From NCBI GenBank assembly GCA_029261895.1, contig JAJDAK010000028.1, positions 1-64,000 of the forward strand: a stretch of 64,000 bases of DNA. The letters are read 5' to 3'. Origin of the DNA: Deltaproteobacteria bacterium (GTDB taxonomy: Bacteria; Myxococcota_A; UBA9160; SZUA-336). The translations under genes and the position numbers were made by a program. The notes below the pieces were generated by a model that saw only the letters and a list, made by a program, of their open reading frames with translations, was not told the DNA's origin and did not search any database. Shown here piece after piece: positions 33,793-43,071 of the stretch (positions are counted from its first letter, which is position 1; each line of letters begins with the position of its first letter).

Positions 33793-34851
33793 GTGATCGC
33801 TCGTTGTCCCGAGTGCCAAACGCGTTATCGCCTCGCACGCGAAAAATTGGGTTTGAAGGGGGCGCGAATTCGATGTTCGCGCTGTGAGACGGTCTTTCGT
33901 GTTAAACCCCCCGCGGATGAAGAGGACGCGAGCGAGCCTGCGCTGAAGCGAGCGCCAATGCCGCAGGTAGACGCCTCGAGCTCTTCCACTCCCGCGTCAT
34001 CCGCAGTCGATTCGCAGCCAACACCCCCCGCGGTTGAGATGCGTTGGCGTGCCGTGGTGGCCGAGGCTGATGAGGACGCGGCGAAATCGATCGTGGAGTT
34101 CCTACGAGAATGGGGCATCGACGCGGACCCGATTCCGGACGGTGGGGAAGCGCTACTCCGTATTCACCGTAAGCCCCCGGATTTGGTGGTTCTGGGTGGG
34201 CATTTGCCCGGGCTGAACGCACCTGCCGTAGTAGAAATCCTACGTCGTAATCCGCAGCTCGCGGCACTGAAAGTCATTCGGATCGCGCCCATGGACGAGC
34301 CGGCGGGTATCCCTGAATTCGAGGCTCATCACATGCTCGAACCCGGGGATCTTTGCTCGGGTCTGGCGAGCCCACTTCGGGATCTTGGTCTGGGCGTCGA
34401 GCCCACACCTCAATCTCCGCCGCCTCCCGAGCCGGCGCCGGAACCCGCTCCGATCCCCCCGGTGGCGGAAGCAGTACCCGAGTCGCCCAAGGCCCCAGCG
34501 CCACAACTCAGGGCCCCGAATTTTCCGGTGGTGGATGCACCCCCGGCGCCCGAGGTTCAGGTCGTGGCTCCACCCCCGCCAGCGTCCCCGCTGGCTCCGC
34601 AGGCAGCGGCCGACGATCCAGAGGTCGCGAAGGCGGAGCGACTCGCACGGATTATCGTCTCGGACATCATTCTCTACAACGAGGAGAAATTTGCCGCAGC
34701 GGTCGCCTCAGGAGCGGTCGCGACGGCGCTGAGTGCGGAACTCAGCGAGGCCAGCCAGCTTTTCGAACAGCGTGTCCCCGAGACCATTCGTAGCGGCCGT
34801 AATTTTCTGGTCGAAGAGCTCGAGCGCCGCGCCGAGAAGTACGCGCCATAA
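33793..34851 (+). CDS. MJ0042 zinc-ribbon protein with receiver-like domain
   Basis: 352 residues from the GTG at 33793, which has AAGGAG six nt before it; the upstream frame runs through the intergenic repeat and is not coding. The N terminus is an MJ0042 zinc ribbon (ARCPECQTRYRL, IRCSRCETVFRV). Residues about 85-200 resemble a response-regulator receiver (RAVVAEADEDAAKSIVEFLR, PPDLVVLGGHLPGLN), but the phosphoacceptor Asp is replaced (VVLGG). A proline-rich linker leads to a C-terminal helical domain (RLARIIVSDIILYNEEKFAA). Probably a regulatory or scaffold protein; partner unknown. Confidence 0.75.
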   Translation: MIARCPECQTRYRLAREKLGLKGARIRCSRCETVFRVKPPADEEDASEPALKRAPMPQVDASSSSTPASSAVDSQPTPPAVEMRWRAVVAEADEDAAKSIVEFLREWGIDADPIPDGGEALLRIHRKPPDLVVLGGHLPGLNAPAVVEILRRNPQLAALKVIRIAPMDEPAGIPEFEAHHMLEPGDLCSGLASPLRDLGLGVEPTPQSPPPPEPAPEPAPIPPVAEAVPESPKAPAPQLRAPNFPVVDAPPAPEVQVVAPPPPASPLAPQAAADDPEVAKAERLARIIVSDIILYNEEKFAAAVASGAVATALSAELSEASQLFEQRVPETIRSGRNFLVEELERRAEKYAP

Positions 34852-34853
34852 CT

Positions 34854-34999
34854 AGCGGGCTATCGGCGAGTTCGCTTCGCGCACCGCTCCGCGGGCTCGC
34901 CTTCCCGGACGGCAGGCGACTCCGTGCCCGCCTCTGGTGCTATTAGCTCCCATGCAAGCGTTGCACTGCAACGCGCGCAGCGAACGAAGTGAGCGAAGG
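34854..34999. repeat. Intergenic repeat, copy B
   Basis: Second copy of the repeat described at 33547, beginning 3 bp after the previous stop. The last 47 bp are identical to copy A. The middle has diverged and contains its own short inverted repeats (GCGAG, TCGC). A weakly similar start (GCGGGCGGTCGCTTCGCGCA) also occurs at 20069. Confidence 0.72.
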
Positions 35000-35042
35000 C
35001 GCCGGATGGCCCCCAGCGCTCAGGGGAGGCATACTCCCCGCC

Positions 35043-36401
35043 GTGAGTATTATGATCATCGGTGGCGGGGATATTGGTGCGACGCTCGCGGAGCGCCTGT
35101 CTGCTGAAAGCAAGGATGTCGTGCTGATTGAGGCGAGCGACGAACGCGTACGCCAGCTTCGTGAAGCCGCCGATGTGCAGCTTGTGCATGGCAACGGCGC
35201 AAACCCCCGCGTGCTCCGGGAAGCGGGTCTTGACGATGTCGAGATGTTGATTGCGGTTACGAATTCAGACGAAGTTAATCTGATTGCCTGCATGTCGGCC
35301 GCACGCGAGAGCGTGATTCCGTCGAAAGTTGCGCGCGTTCGTGACCCCGACTTGGCCGCGACCTGTGGTGAGTTTTTTGGGGACGATCCACTGGATCTGA
35401 TCATCAATCCCGAAGAGGAAGCCGCTGAAAATATTCATAAAACACTCGGTGTTTCTGGCGCAGTGGCGGTGTTGGAATTTGCGGAAGGTCGGGTCCAGGT
35501 GGTTGCATACTCGGTGGACCAACCCTGCGAAGCTGTGGGCCCAAAACTGCACGAGCTCAAGATTAAGTTGGGTGTGGAGTGCAATGTTGTCGCGATCTCA
35601 CGCGACCAAGAACTTTTGATTCCCGACGGCTCAGCGGAGATTCGTGTCGGTGACGTGGTTTACGCAGCCGGCAGTCCCGAGATGCTGGACTCGTTTTCAG
35701 AATTGTTGGGCAAGACACGGCGCGGCGTGCGTCGCGTTGTCATCGCGGGTGGCGGGAATATTTCGTACTACCTTGCGAAGCTGCTCGAGGCTGACGAAGA
35801 GATTACGCTTAAGATCATTGATCCGAATCCAGATCGTTGTCGTTATCTCGTCGATCGTCTGAAACGTTCGGTGATTCTGCAGGGTGACCCTACGGATCCT
35901 GAATTGCTACGAGAAGAAAATATCGAGGATACCGATGCGTTTCTCGCGCTTACGCGCGATGATGAGGACAATATTCTTTCGGCGCTGTTCGCCAAGCGCG
36001 CCGGCGCGCATATGGTGATGGCTTTGGTCAACAAACTCTCGTATGCGTCACTCGCATCAGCCACCGGAATAGACGCGGTGATCAGTCCAAATCTCTCTGC
36101 CGTATCGGCCATTCTGCACTTCATTCGCAAAGGTAAAGTCGTGTCGGTGACCACGGTCGGAGAGGAGGCGGCCGAAGCTTTGGAAGTCGTCGCGCTGGAG
36201 ACTTCTGAGTTGGTGGGCAAGCCGTTGCGCGACGCTGACTTCAAGGATGCGGTGGTTGGCGCGATTGTGCGCGGTGATGAGGTCAAGATTCCATCGGGCG
36301 ATGACCACATCGATGTGGGGGATCACGTGATCATCTTTGCATTGCGCTCTGCGATTCCGCGTTTGGAACGCCAGATGATGGTTAAACTTCAGTACTTCTA
36401 G
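35043..36401 (+). CDS. trkA: Trk potassium transporter NAD-binding subunit
   Basis: 452 residues from the GTG at 35043. Two tandem RCK units: IMIIGGGDIGATLAERLS with NAD-type Asp/Glu IEASDERV, and VVIAGGGNISYYLAKLLEAD; each is followed by a TrkA-C region (the last ends DDHIDVGDHVIIF). TrkA gates the TrkH/G membrane channel with NAD(H) or ATP. No trkH is seen in the window. A perfect 6-bp stem, GGGGAG-GCATA-CTCCCC (35023-35039), holds the only purine-rich ribosome site. Confidence 0.93.
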   Translation: MSIMIIGGGDIGATLAERLSAESKDVVLIEASDERVRQLREAADVQLVHGNGANPRVLREAGLDDVEMLIAVTNSDEVNLIACMSAARESVIPSKVARVRDPDLAATCGEFFGDDPLDLIINPEEEAAENIHKTLGVSGAVAVLEFAEGRVQVVAYSVDQPCEAVGPKLHELKIKLGVECNVVAISRDQELLIPDGSAEIRVGDVVYAAGSPEMLDSFSELLGKTRRGVRRVVIAGGGNISYYLAKLLEADEEITLKIIDPNPDRCRYLVDRLKRSVILQGDPTDPELLREENIEDTDAFLALTRDDEDNILSALFAKRAGAHMVMALVNKLSYASLASATGIDAVISPNLSAVSAILHFIRKGKVVSVTTVGEEAAEALEVVALETSELVGKPLRDADFKDAVVGAIVRGDEVKIPSGDDHIDVGDHVIIFALRSAIPRLERQMMVKLQYF

Positions 36402-36418
36402 AGCATGGACTGCGGAGC

Positions 36419-36955
36419 ATGAAAGTGATTACGAGACCGGTTCTGACTTTGGGATTGTTGGCGCACGTGTGCTGTTTCTCTGGCTGCGGATATAAATTTG
36501 TGGATGGCCGAGGGGTGTTCGGCCCCGATGTGAACAACATCGAAATTCGCATGTTTGAAAACCTGAGCCGCGAGGTTGGATTTCAGGCGTTCTTGAGCGA
36601 TGCGCTGGTCGAGGAGTTCATGCGTCGCGGGGATTTGAAACCTGCCTTTGGTGCGGATACTGCGGTTGCGGATTTGGTGATGAACGGTGTGGTGAAAGAA
36701 GTCAAAGTTTCACCGTCATCATTCTCATCGGTCTCGCTGGCGCTTGAAGATACGATTGAGGTCACCATCGATGTCTATGTGAAGCGCAGCGTCGATTCCC
36801 GAACGATTTGGTCGCATCGATTGCTCCAACTCGACGAGCAATTCTTGGCAAGCGCAGATCCCAATGTGTACGAAAGTAATAAGGAGCAGGCGATGCGGCG
36901 GATTTCCGCCGAGTTTGCCGGGCGAATTCACGATGAGCTCTTCGAAAGATTCTGA
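36419..36955 (+). CDS. lptE: LPS-assembly lipoprotein LptE
   Basis: 178 residues with a lipoprotein signal (LTLGLLAHVCCFSGC) then GYKFVDGRGVFGPDVNNIEI, SDALVEEFMRRGDLKPAF and NGVVKEVKVSPSSF, the LptE/RlpB pattern of the deltaproteobacterial type. It is the plug of the outer-membrane LptD translocon. The holA overlap (23 nt) matches the classical lptE-holA pairing of E. coli. Confidence 0.88.
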   Translation: MKVITRPVLTLGLLAHVCCFSGCGYKFVDGRGVFGPDVNNIEIRMFENLSREVGFQAFLSDALVEEFMRRGDLKPAFGADTAVADLVMNGVVKEVKVSPSSFSSVSLALEDTIEVTIDVYVKRSVDSRTIWSHRLLQLDEQFLASADPNVYESNKEQAMRRISAEFAGRIHDELFERF

Positions 36956-37919
36956 GCGCGTGCCGTCAGTCGTTCTCGTCGTGGGCGGCGAGGCCGTACT
37001 TCGCGATCCTGAGGTCGCGTCGATTCGAGCGGCGGTTCTCGGGGACGGACCGGCGGATTTTAACGAAGATCGTTTCGACTTCCGCAGCGCGGGCACCGAT
37101 GGTACAAAAATCTTAGACGCCCTACGTACGTTGCCCATTCTCTCCGAAAGACGGCTGGTTTGGGTTCGTGGCGTGGAGGATCGCCGCGCGAAAAAGTTTC
37201 TAGACAATGAGCTACCGGGATATTTGGAAGCGCCCGAAGCGAGTGCGTGTTTGCTTTTGGAAGCATCGAGTGTCGATCGACGTCTCAGTTGGGTGAAGGC
37301 ATTCCGCAAAAGCGGTGAAATTCGGGAGTGCACCGGGCCGCGAAAGCCGCAGGAAATACGTGCTTGGATTGAAGGCCAGACGCGTGCCCGCGAAAAACAA
37401 CCGGAGCGGGGTGTGGCGTCCGCGTTACTGGACGCGCTCGGTCCAGATCTGACGTTGCTGCAAGCGGAAATTGAAAAGCTCTGTTTGTTTGTGGGTGATC
37501 GCCCGGAGATCCAATCCGAAGACGTTGCCGAACTGACCGCACAGCTTCGGCCGCATGCGCTCTACGAACTGACCGAAGCCATGGGCCATCGCGCGCTGGG
37601 TCCATCGCTGAAGTTGATCGGGCGCCTGCTCGATCAGGGCGAAGCGCCGCTCGTGCTGCTCGGGGCGCTCGGCAATCACTTTCGGCGTTTGATGCGGGCG
37701 CGGGAATGTCGACCCGTGGCTGCACGGGAGATCCAGAAGCGCCTATCGATCCATCCCTTCGCGGCTGAAAAACTGGCCGAGCAGGCCCAGCGCTTCGATG
37801 GCGTGAGGCTACGGCGCTGCTTGGATGCCGTCCGCCGCACCGATGATGCGCTCAAGGGTGGGGCAAGCCTCGCGCCAAGGATGGCGATCGAGCGTTTGGT
37901 CCTGGCCGTCTGTTCGTAG
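36933..37919 (+). CDS. holA: DNA polymerase III subunit delta
   Basis: 328 residues from the ATG at 36933, inside the end of lptE. Family elements: VVGGEAVLRDPEVASIRAAV, a FDFRSAGTDGTKILDALRTL block, LGPDLTLLQAEIEKLCLFV and the collar region ALGNHFRRLMRARE with LAPRMAIERLVLAV. It opens the sliding clamp during loading. The stop lies 8 bp from the convergent rpsT stop. Confidence 0.9.
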   Translation: MSSSKDSERVPSVVLVVGGEAVLRDPEVASIRAAVLGDGPADFNEDRFDFRSAGTDGTKILDALRTLPILSERRLVWVRGVEDRRAKKFLDNELPGYLEAPEASACLLLEASSVDRRLSWVKAFRKSGEIRECTGPRKPQEIRAWIEGQTRAREKQPERGVASALLDALGPDLTLLQAEIEKLCLFVGDRPEIQSEDVAELTAQLRPHALYELTEAMGHRALGPSLKLIGRLLDQGEAPLVLLGALGNHFRRLMRARECRPVAAREIQKRLSIHPFAAEKLAEQAQRFDGVRLRRCLDAVRRTDDALKGGASLAPRMAIERLVLAVCS

Positions 37920-37926
37920 AGAGGAG

Positions 37927-38187
37927 CTACCCTGCGGACTTCACCAATTTGTGAAGGCGCGAGACCGTGCGAGATACGGTCTTCTGATGCAGCACGCCCT
38001 TGCTGGCGGCCTTTCGCAATAGCTTCTCCGCGCTCTGGAACTGCGCAGGAGCGGTCGAGGGGTCATCAGCCATCGCTTGGTGGACGCGGCGAACCGCGTT
38101 CCGAACCGTGGAGAGCCAATGCTTATTGCGTTCCTGCCGTCGCAGGGACTGTCGATGTCGTTTCTTGGCTGAGGCGTGGTGCGCCAT
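37927..38187 (-). CDS. rpsT: 30S ribosomal protein S20
   Basis: 86 residues: MAHHASAKKRHRQSLRRQER, then NAVRRVHQAM and GVLHQKTVSRTVSRLHKLV. GGAGG precedes the ATG on the minus strand. Divergent from murJ, so the short space between them holds promoters for both. Confidence 0.96.
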   Translation of the reverse strand: MAHHASAKKRHRQSLRRQERNKHWLSTVRNAVRRVHQAMADDPSTAPAQFQSAEKLLRKAASKGVLHQKTVSRTVSRLHKLVKSAG

Positions 38188-38230
38188 GAGAACCTCCGGA
38201 GACGAGGCTAGTTACAGTGCTGGGAGCTCG

Positions 38231-39847
38231 GTGTCAACGCGTGAGGCTGAAGGAGTGGCTCGATCGGCCGCTGTGGTGGGCGGAGCCACGCTGCTGAGCC
38301 GGATTCTCGGCCTGGCCCGGGACGTATTCCTAGCCAATCTGTTTCTGGCCCCGGCGACCGACGCATTCTTCATCGCGTTCATGATTCCGAACCTATTTCG
38401 CCGGCTTGTGGGCGAGGGTTCGCTGACGGTTTCCTTCGTACCTCTGATGACGGGCTTGCTGCAACGCTCCCGGGAGCAGGCACGAGAATTCTTCCAAGTA
38501 ACTTGGACGCTCGGCGCGATCGTGGGACTGGTGATCGCGCTCGTGGGCATCGTGGCGGCGGAACCTCTGGCACGCCTTTTCGCGCCGGGATTCGCGGCGA
38601 CGCCCGGAAAACTCGAACTCTGTGTAACGCTGCTGCGGCTGTGCTTTCCCTATATTTTCTTCCTCACCTTGGTTTCGGTCGCCATGGGAGGCCTGAATGC
38701 GCGGGGGCATTTCTGGGCGCCTGCGATTGCTCCCGTACTGCTCAATCTTGCGTTGATCGCTGGCGCGTACCTCGGAGTGACGTATCTCGACGTTCCGATC
38801 CTTGCGCTCGGCTGGGCGGTGATCGCCGCCGGGCTTTTTCAGGTGCTGTTGCAGCTGCGACCGTTGCGCGCGCATGACCTACGTCCGGCGCTACGTTGGC
38901 AGCCGAGCCATCCCACCCTGCGTCGCTTGGGCTCGTTGATGTTGCCGGCGACGCTTGGCGCGTCGGTCTTCCAATTCAATCTTCTGATCGGGCGCTTTCT
39001 TTCGTCGTTTCTCGGTGACGGCGCGGTTTCGTATCTCTACTACGCGGACCGCTTGATCGAGTTTCCGTTGGGCGTTTTTGTCGTTGCGATTGGCACGGCG
39101 AGTTTGCCGCGGTTTTCAGGTTTGGTGAAAACGAAAGCGAGTGATGAGTTGCGTGAGGCGTTTGGTGGAACTCTCATGCTTGCATTGGCGCTCGCGCTGC
39201 CGTCGGCCTTGGGTTTGATTCTGTTGCGCGAACCCATCTTTGCTGCGCTTTTCTCTTGGAACGATGCGATTTTCGGTGATGCAGCCGTGCAAGCCTGTGC
39301 GCACGCTCTTTTCTATTTCGCTTTGGGTCTGGTACCGATCACGGTTTCGCGCATCTGCGTAAACCTATGTATTGCGCATGAAAACACCCGGAGCCCCGCC
39401 CGGGGTGCGGTCGTTAGCTTGACGGTGAACGTCATCGCTTCGCTGTTGCTGATTGGATCGCTTCAGAGCGATCGATTGCCAGAGATATTTCTCCGCTGGC
39501 AAAATGCCTGGGTGCTGGCAGATCTCGGCTATGCGGGTATTGCGTTCGCATCTTCGATTGCCGCGGCCGCGAACGCACTGTTCCTTGGGTCGGTCGTCTG
39601 GCGTCGTTATCGCGGAGCGCTGGGATCGGATCTCTTGAGTCGAATGTTGCGGGTCGGTTTGGCGGCCGCAGCGATGGGGATCGTGTTGTATGCCTTGCCA
39701 AGTTTGCCGGCGCAAAATGATGTACTAACGATTGTTCGGTTGTTCGGTCGCGTCGTGCTCGGTGCGGGAGTTTACTTCTTGGCCCTGGCCGTGCTGAGGA
39801 GTCCGGAGCGCCACGCGTTTATCGCGTTGCTGAGGCGCGCACGTTAG
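38231..39847 (+). CDS. murJ: Lipid II flippase MurJ
   Basis: 538 residues from the GTG at 38231, chosen for GGGAG five nt upstream; an ATG at 38186 overlaps the rpsT start and is less likely. About 14 hydrophobic segments, with LLSRILGLARDVFLANLFLA, AFFIAFMIPNLFRRLVGEGS and LIEFPLGVFVVAIGTASLP, all MurJ/MviN hallmarks. It flips lipid II across the inner membrane for peptidoglycan synthesis. Confidence 0.95.
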   Translation: MSTREAEGVARSAAVVGGATLLSRILGLARDVFLANLFLAPATDAFFIAFMIPNLFRRLVGEGSLTVSFVPLMTGLLQRSREQAREFFQVTWTLGAIVGLVIALVGIVAAEPLARLFAPGFAATPGKLELCVTLLRLCFPYIFFLTLVSVAMGGLNARGHFWAPAIAPVLLNLALIAGAYLGVTYLDVPILALGWAVIAAGLFQVLLQLRPLRAHDLRPALRWQPSHPTLRRLGSLMLPATLGASVFQFNLLIGRFLSSFLGDGAVSYLYYADRLIEFPLGVFVVAIGTASLPRFSGLVKTKASDELREAFGGTLMLALALALPSALGLILLREPIFAALFSWNDAIFGDAAVQACAHALFYFALGLVPITVSRICVNLCIAHENTRSPARGAVVSLTVNVIASLLLIGSLQSDRLPEIFLRWQNAWVLADLGYAGIAFASSIAAAANALFLGSVVWRRYRGALGSDLLSRMLRVGLAAAAMGIVLYALPSLPAQNDVLTIVRLFGRVVLGAGVYFLALAVLRSPERHAFIALLRRAR

Positions 39848-40015
39848 AGCCCGGCGCCGATCGATCCTGATACCAACGATCGATCGAAACTGTCGCGAGC
39901 CTTCTTTAGTGACTCATGATGGCATGTATGGCGCAGCTGGCGCACGCGACTTGATCGTCACGGTGAATCGGCGCTTTAGGCGTCGAAGCCTGCGTCCGAA
40001 AACAATTTTGGGCCC

Positions 40016-41902
40016 ATGGCAGCGGTGAAAAACACCTCGCGTTCAAGACTATCTCGTGGATTGCGCTTCGCGGCGCTCGTGTGGATTGCTGCGCCCGCAA
40101 TCGTAGCGGCGCAACTTGAGACGGCTGACCCGCTCATTGTTCCCCAAGGGCATCCACCCGGGGCTGCGAGTTTCAAGGATGTGGACGCATTCGAACGTTT
40201 TGATCAAGCAGCGGGCGAGTTTCGCGAACGCGGATACTCCCAACTTCCGGTGTTAGCGCGATCGATGCTTCGACTGGCCGCGTCTGATCCGTCCCCAGTC
40301 GCGGTCGCGCGTGCGGTCAATCTTGCGCCGCAGACGCCAGCGGTTCGTTTCGAGGCTGCAAAGCTCACGCACGACCCGGCCCATTTATCGCGTGCGATCT
40401 GGGGGATGTTTCAAAGCTACCCCGCGTTGATTTGGTTGGTCGTTGTTTTGGGTGGCGCACTCGGATTCGGGTTATTGCTCGGGGCGATCTTTGTGATTGG
40501 AATCGCATTCGCACGTGCGGTCACGTTGCACGGACATGCGTTTGGCCATCTCACATCGTCGCAGGATCCGCCAGCCTGGCCAGGTGTATTGGTTGCGCTG
40601 GGGATTCTTGCGGGCATGCCGCTTCTTGGCTTTGGTCCCGTACTGGTCGTTACCGCGGCTGCGGTTTTGACAGCGATGCGTCTTGAAGCAAAGAAAGCGT
40701 ATCCGTTCATCGTTTCACTTTTGATTTTGGCCGTGCTCGCGGGTCCGGGCTTTGATGTTTGGGCACGTTTTGCCGCGATCTATTCGCACGATGGCGCGTC
40801 GCTTGTCGCGTGGCGCGTAGAGCGAGGGCAGCCGCTGCCAGGAGATCGTGCCCTGCTTGAGGCCGCTGTGCGCAAGGATCCGTCGAGTGATCTCTTCCGT
40901 TTTACGCTCGCGACCGCGTTGAAGCGTGAGGGCGATCTGAAACAAGCTAAAATCGTACTGGAACCGGTCTTGGAGAGTCGTACGACCAGCATTCGCGCGC
41001 GCGCAAGGAATCTGGAGGGTTCACTCTTTCTCGCGAATGGTCAGGTTCGCGAGGCAATCGCTTCCTTCGACCAAGCTCGCTCGATCGAGGAGTCAGCTTC
41101 GGTTCTATACAACCTGTCGCAGGCGTACGGCCGTGCTCTGCAGTTGGCGGACCAGCACAAAGCGTTCACTGCCGCACGTCAGCTTGATCCTGAGATGATC
41201 AGCCAATTCAATTCGGCCGCCGATAGTGCGAACCTGCATCGCTATCTGATCGATTTGCCATTGCCTCAATCCATCTATCTGCAACGTGCGTTGAGTCCGA
41301 GCCCGGAAGCGTTCGAAATCGCTGCGATGTTGCGTACGTGGACCCTGGGCAGTCGCGCGCCCCGCGAAGCCTGGATGTTTGTTGCATTGGTGCCGATTGT
41401 CACTTTGTTCATGTTGGGCGGTTTGTTGCGCCGCTCTGGCATTGAACGCTGTGTGCGCTGCGAACGTCCCACGTGCTCGCGTTGCTCCGCGGTGGAATCC
41501 GGTGGTGGGACCTGCGTGCGTTGCGCGCGTCTCTTTGTGCGCGGTGAGAAGAGCGATCCCCGGGTTCGTCAACAACAGATCGGCTTGGATCGCAAACGAC
41601 AACAATCTGTGTCACGTGGTCTCGGACTGCTTGCACTCGCTATTCCGGGTGCAGCACGCGTTTTTGAAGGTCGGGTATTTGCGGGCGGCTTGCGGATTTT
41701 CTTCACCGCGCTTGGCTTTGGACTGCTGGTGCTTGCGCATCCACTCTGGTTCAATGGTGCGATGGCGTTTCCGGCGCCATTCGAAGTAGGCGGGCTGGGG
41801 ATCGCTTTGCCCCTTGCGTTGGCCCTGGTCGTGTTGGTTCCACTGTACTTCTCAACGTTCATAGAGGCGTACCATCGACTAACGTTGCGTGTTTCAACAT
41901 GA
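40016..41902 (+). CDS. TPR-containing membrane protein with zinc-finger segment
   Basis: 628 residues. Signal-like N terminus (GLRFAALVWIAAPAIVAAQ), a four-helix membrane block (residues about 135-255, LIWLVVVLGGALGFGLLLGA), TPR-like repeats (LLEAAVRKDPSSDLFRFTLA, ARNLEGSLFLANGQVREAIA), then another membrane segment and a six-cysteine region CVRCERPTCSRCS...CVRCARLF, followed by C-terminal helices. It resembles uncharacterised deltaproteobacterial proteins. It overlaps the DUF4388 gene by 4 nt (ATGA), suggesting joint function, possibly secretion or signalling. Confidence 0.7.
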   Translation: MAAVKNTSRSRLSRGLRFAALVWIAAPAIVAAQLETADPLIVPQGHPPGAASFKDVDAFERFDQAAGEFRERGYSQLPVLARSMLRLAASDPSPVAVARAVNLAPQTPAVRFEAAKLTHDPAHLSRAIWGMFQSYPALIWLVVVLGGALGFGLLLGAIFVIGIAFARAVTLHGHAFGHLTSSQDPPAWPGVLVALGILAGMPLLGFGPVLVVTAAAVLTAMRLEAKKAYPFIVSLLILAVLAGPGFDVWARFAAIYSHDGASLVAWRVERGQPLPGDRALLEAAVRKDPSSDLFRFTLATALKREGDLKQAKIVLEPVLESRTTSIRARARNLEGSLFLANGQVREAIASFDQARSIEESASVLYNLSQAYGRALQLADQHKAFTAARQLDPEMISQFNSAADSANLHRYLIDLPLPQSIYLQRALSPSPEAFEIAAMLRTWTLGSRAPREAWMFVALVPIVTLFMLGGLLRRSGIERCVRCERPTCSRCSAVESGGGTCVRCARLFVRGEKSDPRVRQQQIGLDRKRQQSVSRGLGLLALAIPGAARVFEGRVFAGGLRIFFTALGFGLLVLAHPLWFNGAMAFPAPFEVGGLGIALPLALALVVLVPLYFSTFIEAYHRLTLRVST

Positions 41903-42987
41903 GTTTGCAGGGCGTACTAAGCGACTTTGGTGTCGCAGAGGTCTTTCAGTTGATCGCTCAGCAGCGCAAGACCGGAATCCTTGCGGTCGAACGTCGTAAT
42001 CGTAAGCTCGAGATTCATTTTTCCAACGGTTCGGTACTGCGGGCCCAGCCGGCTGAGTCACGACACGATGGTGCGCTGGCAACGTTTCTACTTCGAACGG
42101 GCATCCTGTCAGAATCCGACCTTGCGGAAGCTTGGCGTCAGCAAGAGGACACACTTGAAGCGCTGCCTCAGATACTTCTGTCGCAAAAGCTTGTGACGAA
42201 ACAGGATCTCGAAGAAGTCAGTCGACTTGTTACAGACGAAACCATCTTCGAGCTATTCCTTTGGGACGAGGGGAAATTTTCTTTCAGTCCGGGCGCGGTA
42301 GAGCAAAACGAGGGCGATCGGCTTGTCGGTGCGGAAATGGTTTTGCTCGATGCGCTACGCATGCGTGATGAATGGGCGCAGGTCGAAGGTGAACTACTCG
42401 ACCTTTCGGTTGTGCTGACGCCGATGGTCGACATTGTGGGTTTTCGGGCGCAGCTCGCATCACTACAAGTGGGTCTTGATATCCATCCCGAGCGGCTCGA
42501 GGGATTGTTTAATCTCTGCGACGGTCGCCAGTCTGCGCGTCGGGTGATCGATCTTTCGCGTTTGGGGACCTTCGAAGGCGCGCGTGGTCTGGTCGCGCTC
42601 TTGCGTGCCGACTTGCTCTCGCTTGCCAGTCTTTCTGACGGCGGTGACTCCAATCTGTCTACGCCGGCCCGCGACATACAGCCGGGGCTCGGGTACGCGG
42701 TCTTGGCCATTTCGATTGCGTGGGCGGCCTATCTGTTGAACTACCAGGCCCCGATCTTGACCAGCCATCCGTTGCCGTCGTCGTCTGTTCACGACGTGCG
42801 CGCCGATGCCAGCGTAGAGCTGCTGCGAAACCTGCTTGAAACCTTCCACTGGACATACGGCAACTACCCGGAATCCTTAGGGGATCTCCGTGAAATAGCA
42901 CCTGAGCTCTTGGCGGAAGGGATCCAGGACGGGTACAGTTACTCGCGTTCCCCAGAGGGGTACTCTCTGGAACGAGTCCTGCCGTAG
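41899..42987 (+). CDS. DUF4388 (PATAN) domain protein, membrane-anchored
   Basis: 362 residues. MSLQGVLSDFGVAEVFQLIA and KTGILAVERRNRKLEIHFSNGSVL are typical of DUF4388/PATAN, a domain tied to signal transduction in deltaproteobacteria and cyanobacteria. A winged-helix-like middle (LVTKQDLEEVSRLVTDETIFEL) and a single transmembrane helix near residue 265 (LGYAVLAISIAWAAYLL) follow, with a short outer domain. The exact role is unknown. Confidence 0.8.
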   Translation: MSLQGVLSDFGVAEVFQLIAQQRKTGILAVERRNRKLEIHFSNGSVLRAQPAESRHDGALATFLLRTGILSESDLAEAWRQQEDTLEALPQILLSQKLVTKQDLEEVSRLVTDETIFELFLWDEGKFSFSPGAVEQNEGDRLVGAEMVLLDALRMRDEWAQVEGELLDLSVVLTPMVDIVGFRAQLASLQVGLDIHPERLEGLFNLCDGRQSARRVIDLSRLGTFEGARGLVALLRADLLSLASLSDGGDSNLSTPARDIQPGLGYAVLAISIAWAAYLLNYQAPILTSHPLPSSSVHDVRADASVELLRNLLETFHWTYGNYPESLGDLREIAPELLAEGIQDGYSYSRSPEGYSLERVLP

Positions 42988-43071
42988 GGGCATGGCTACG
43001 GTGCTCTTGCCCATCCAACGATCAAGATCAACCGCGGCTCAGCTGCGCGACGCCGTTTATCGAGGTTTTTA

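Noticed and set aside
39848..40015. GATCGATC inverted pair after murJ as a terminator
   Set aside because: No T-run follows and the element is self-palindromic; it may be chance.
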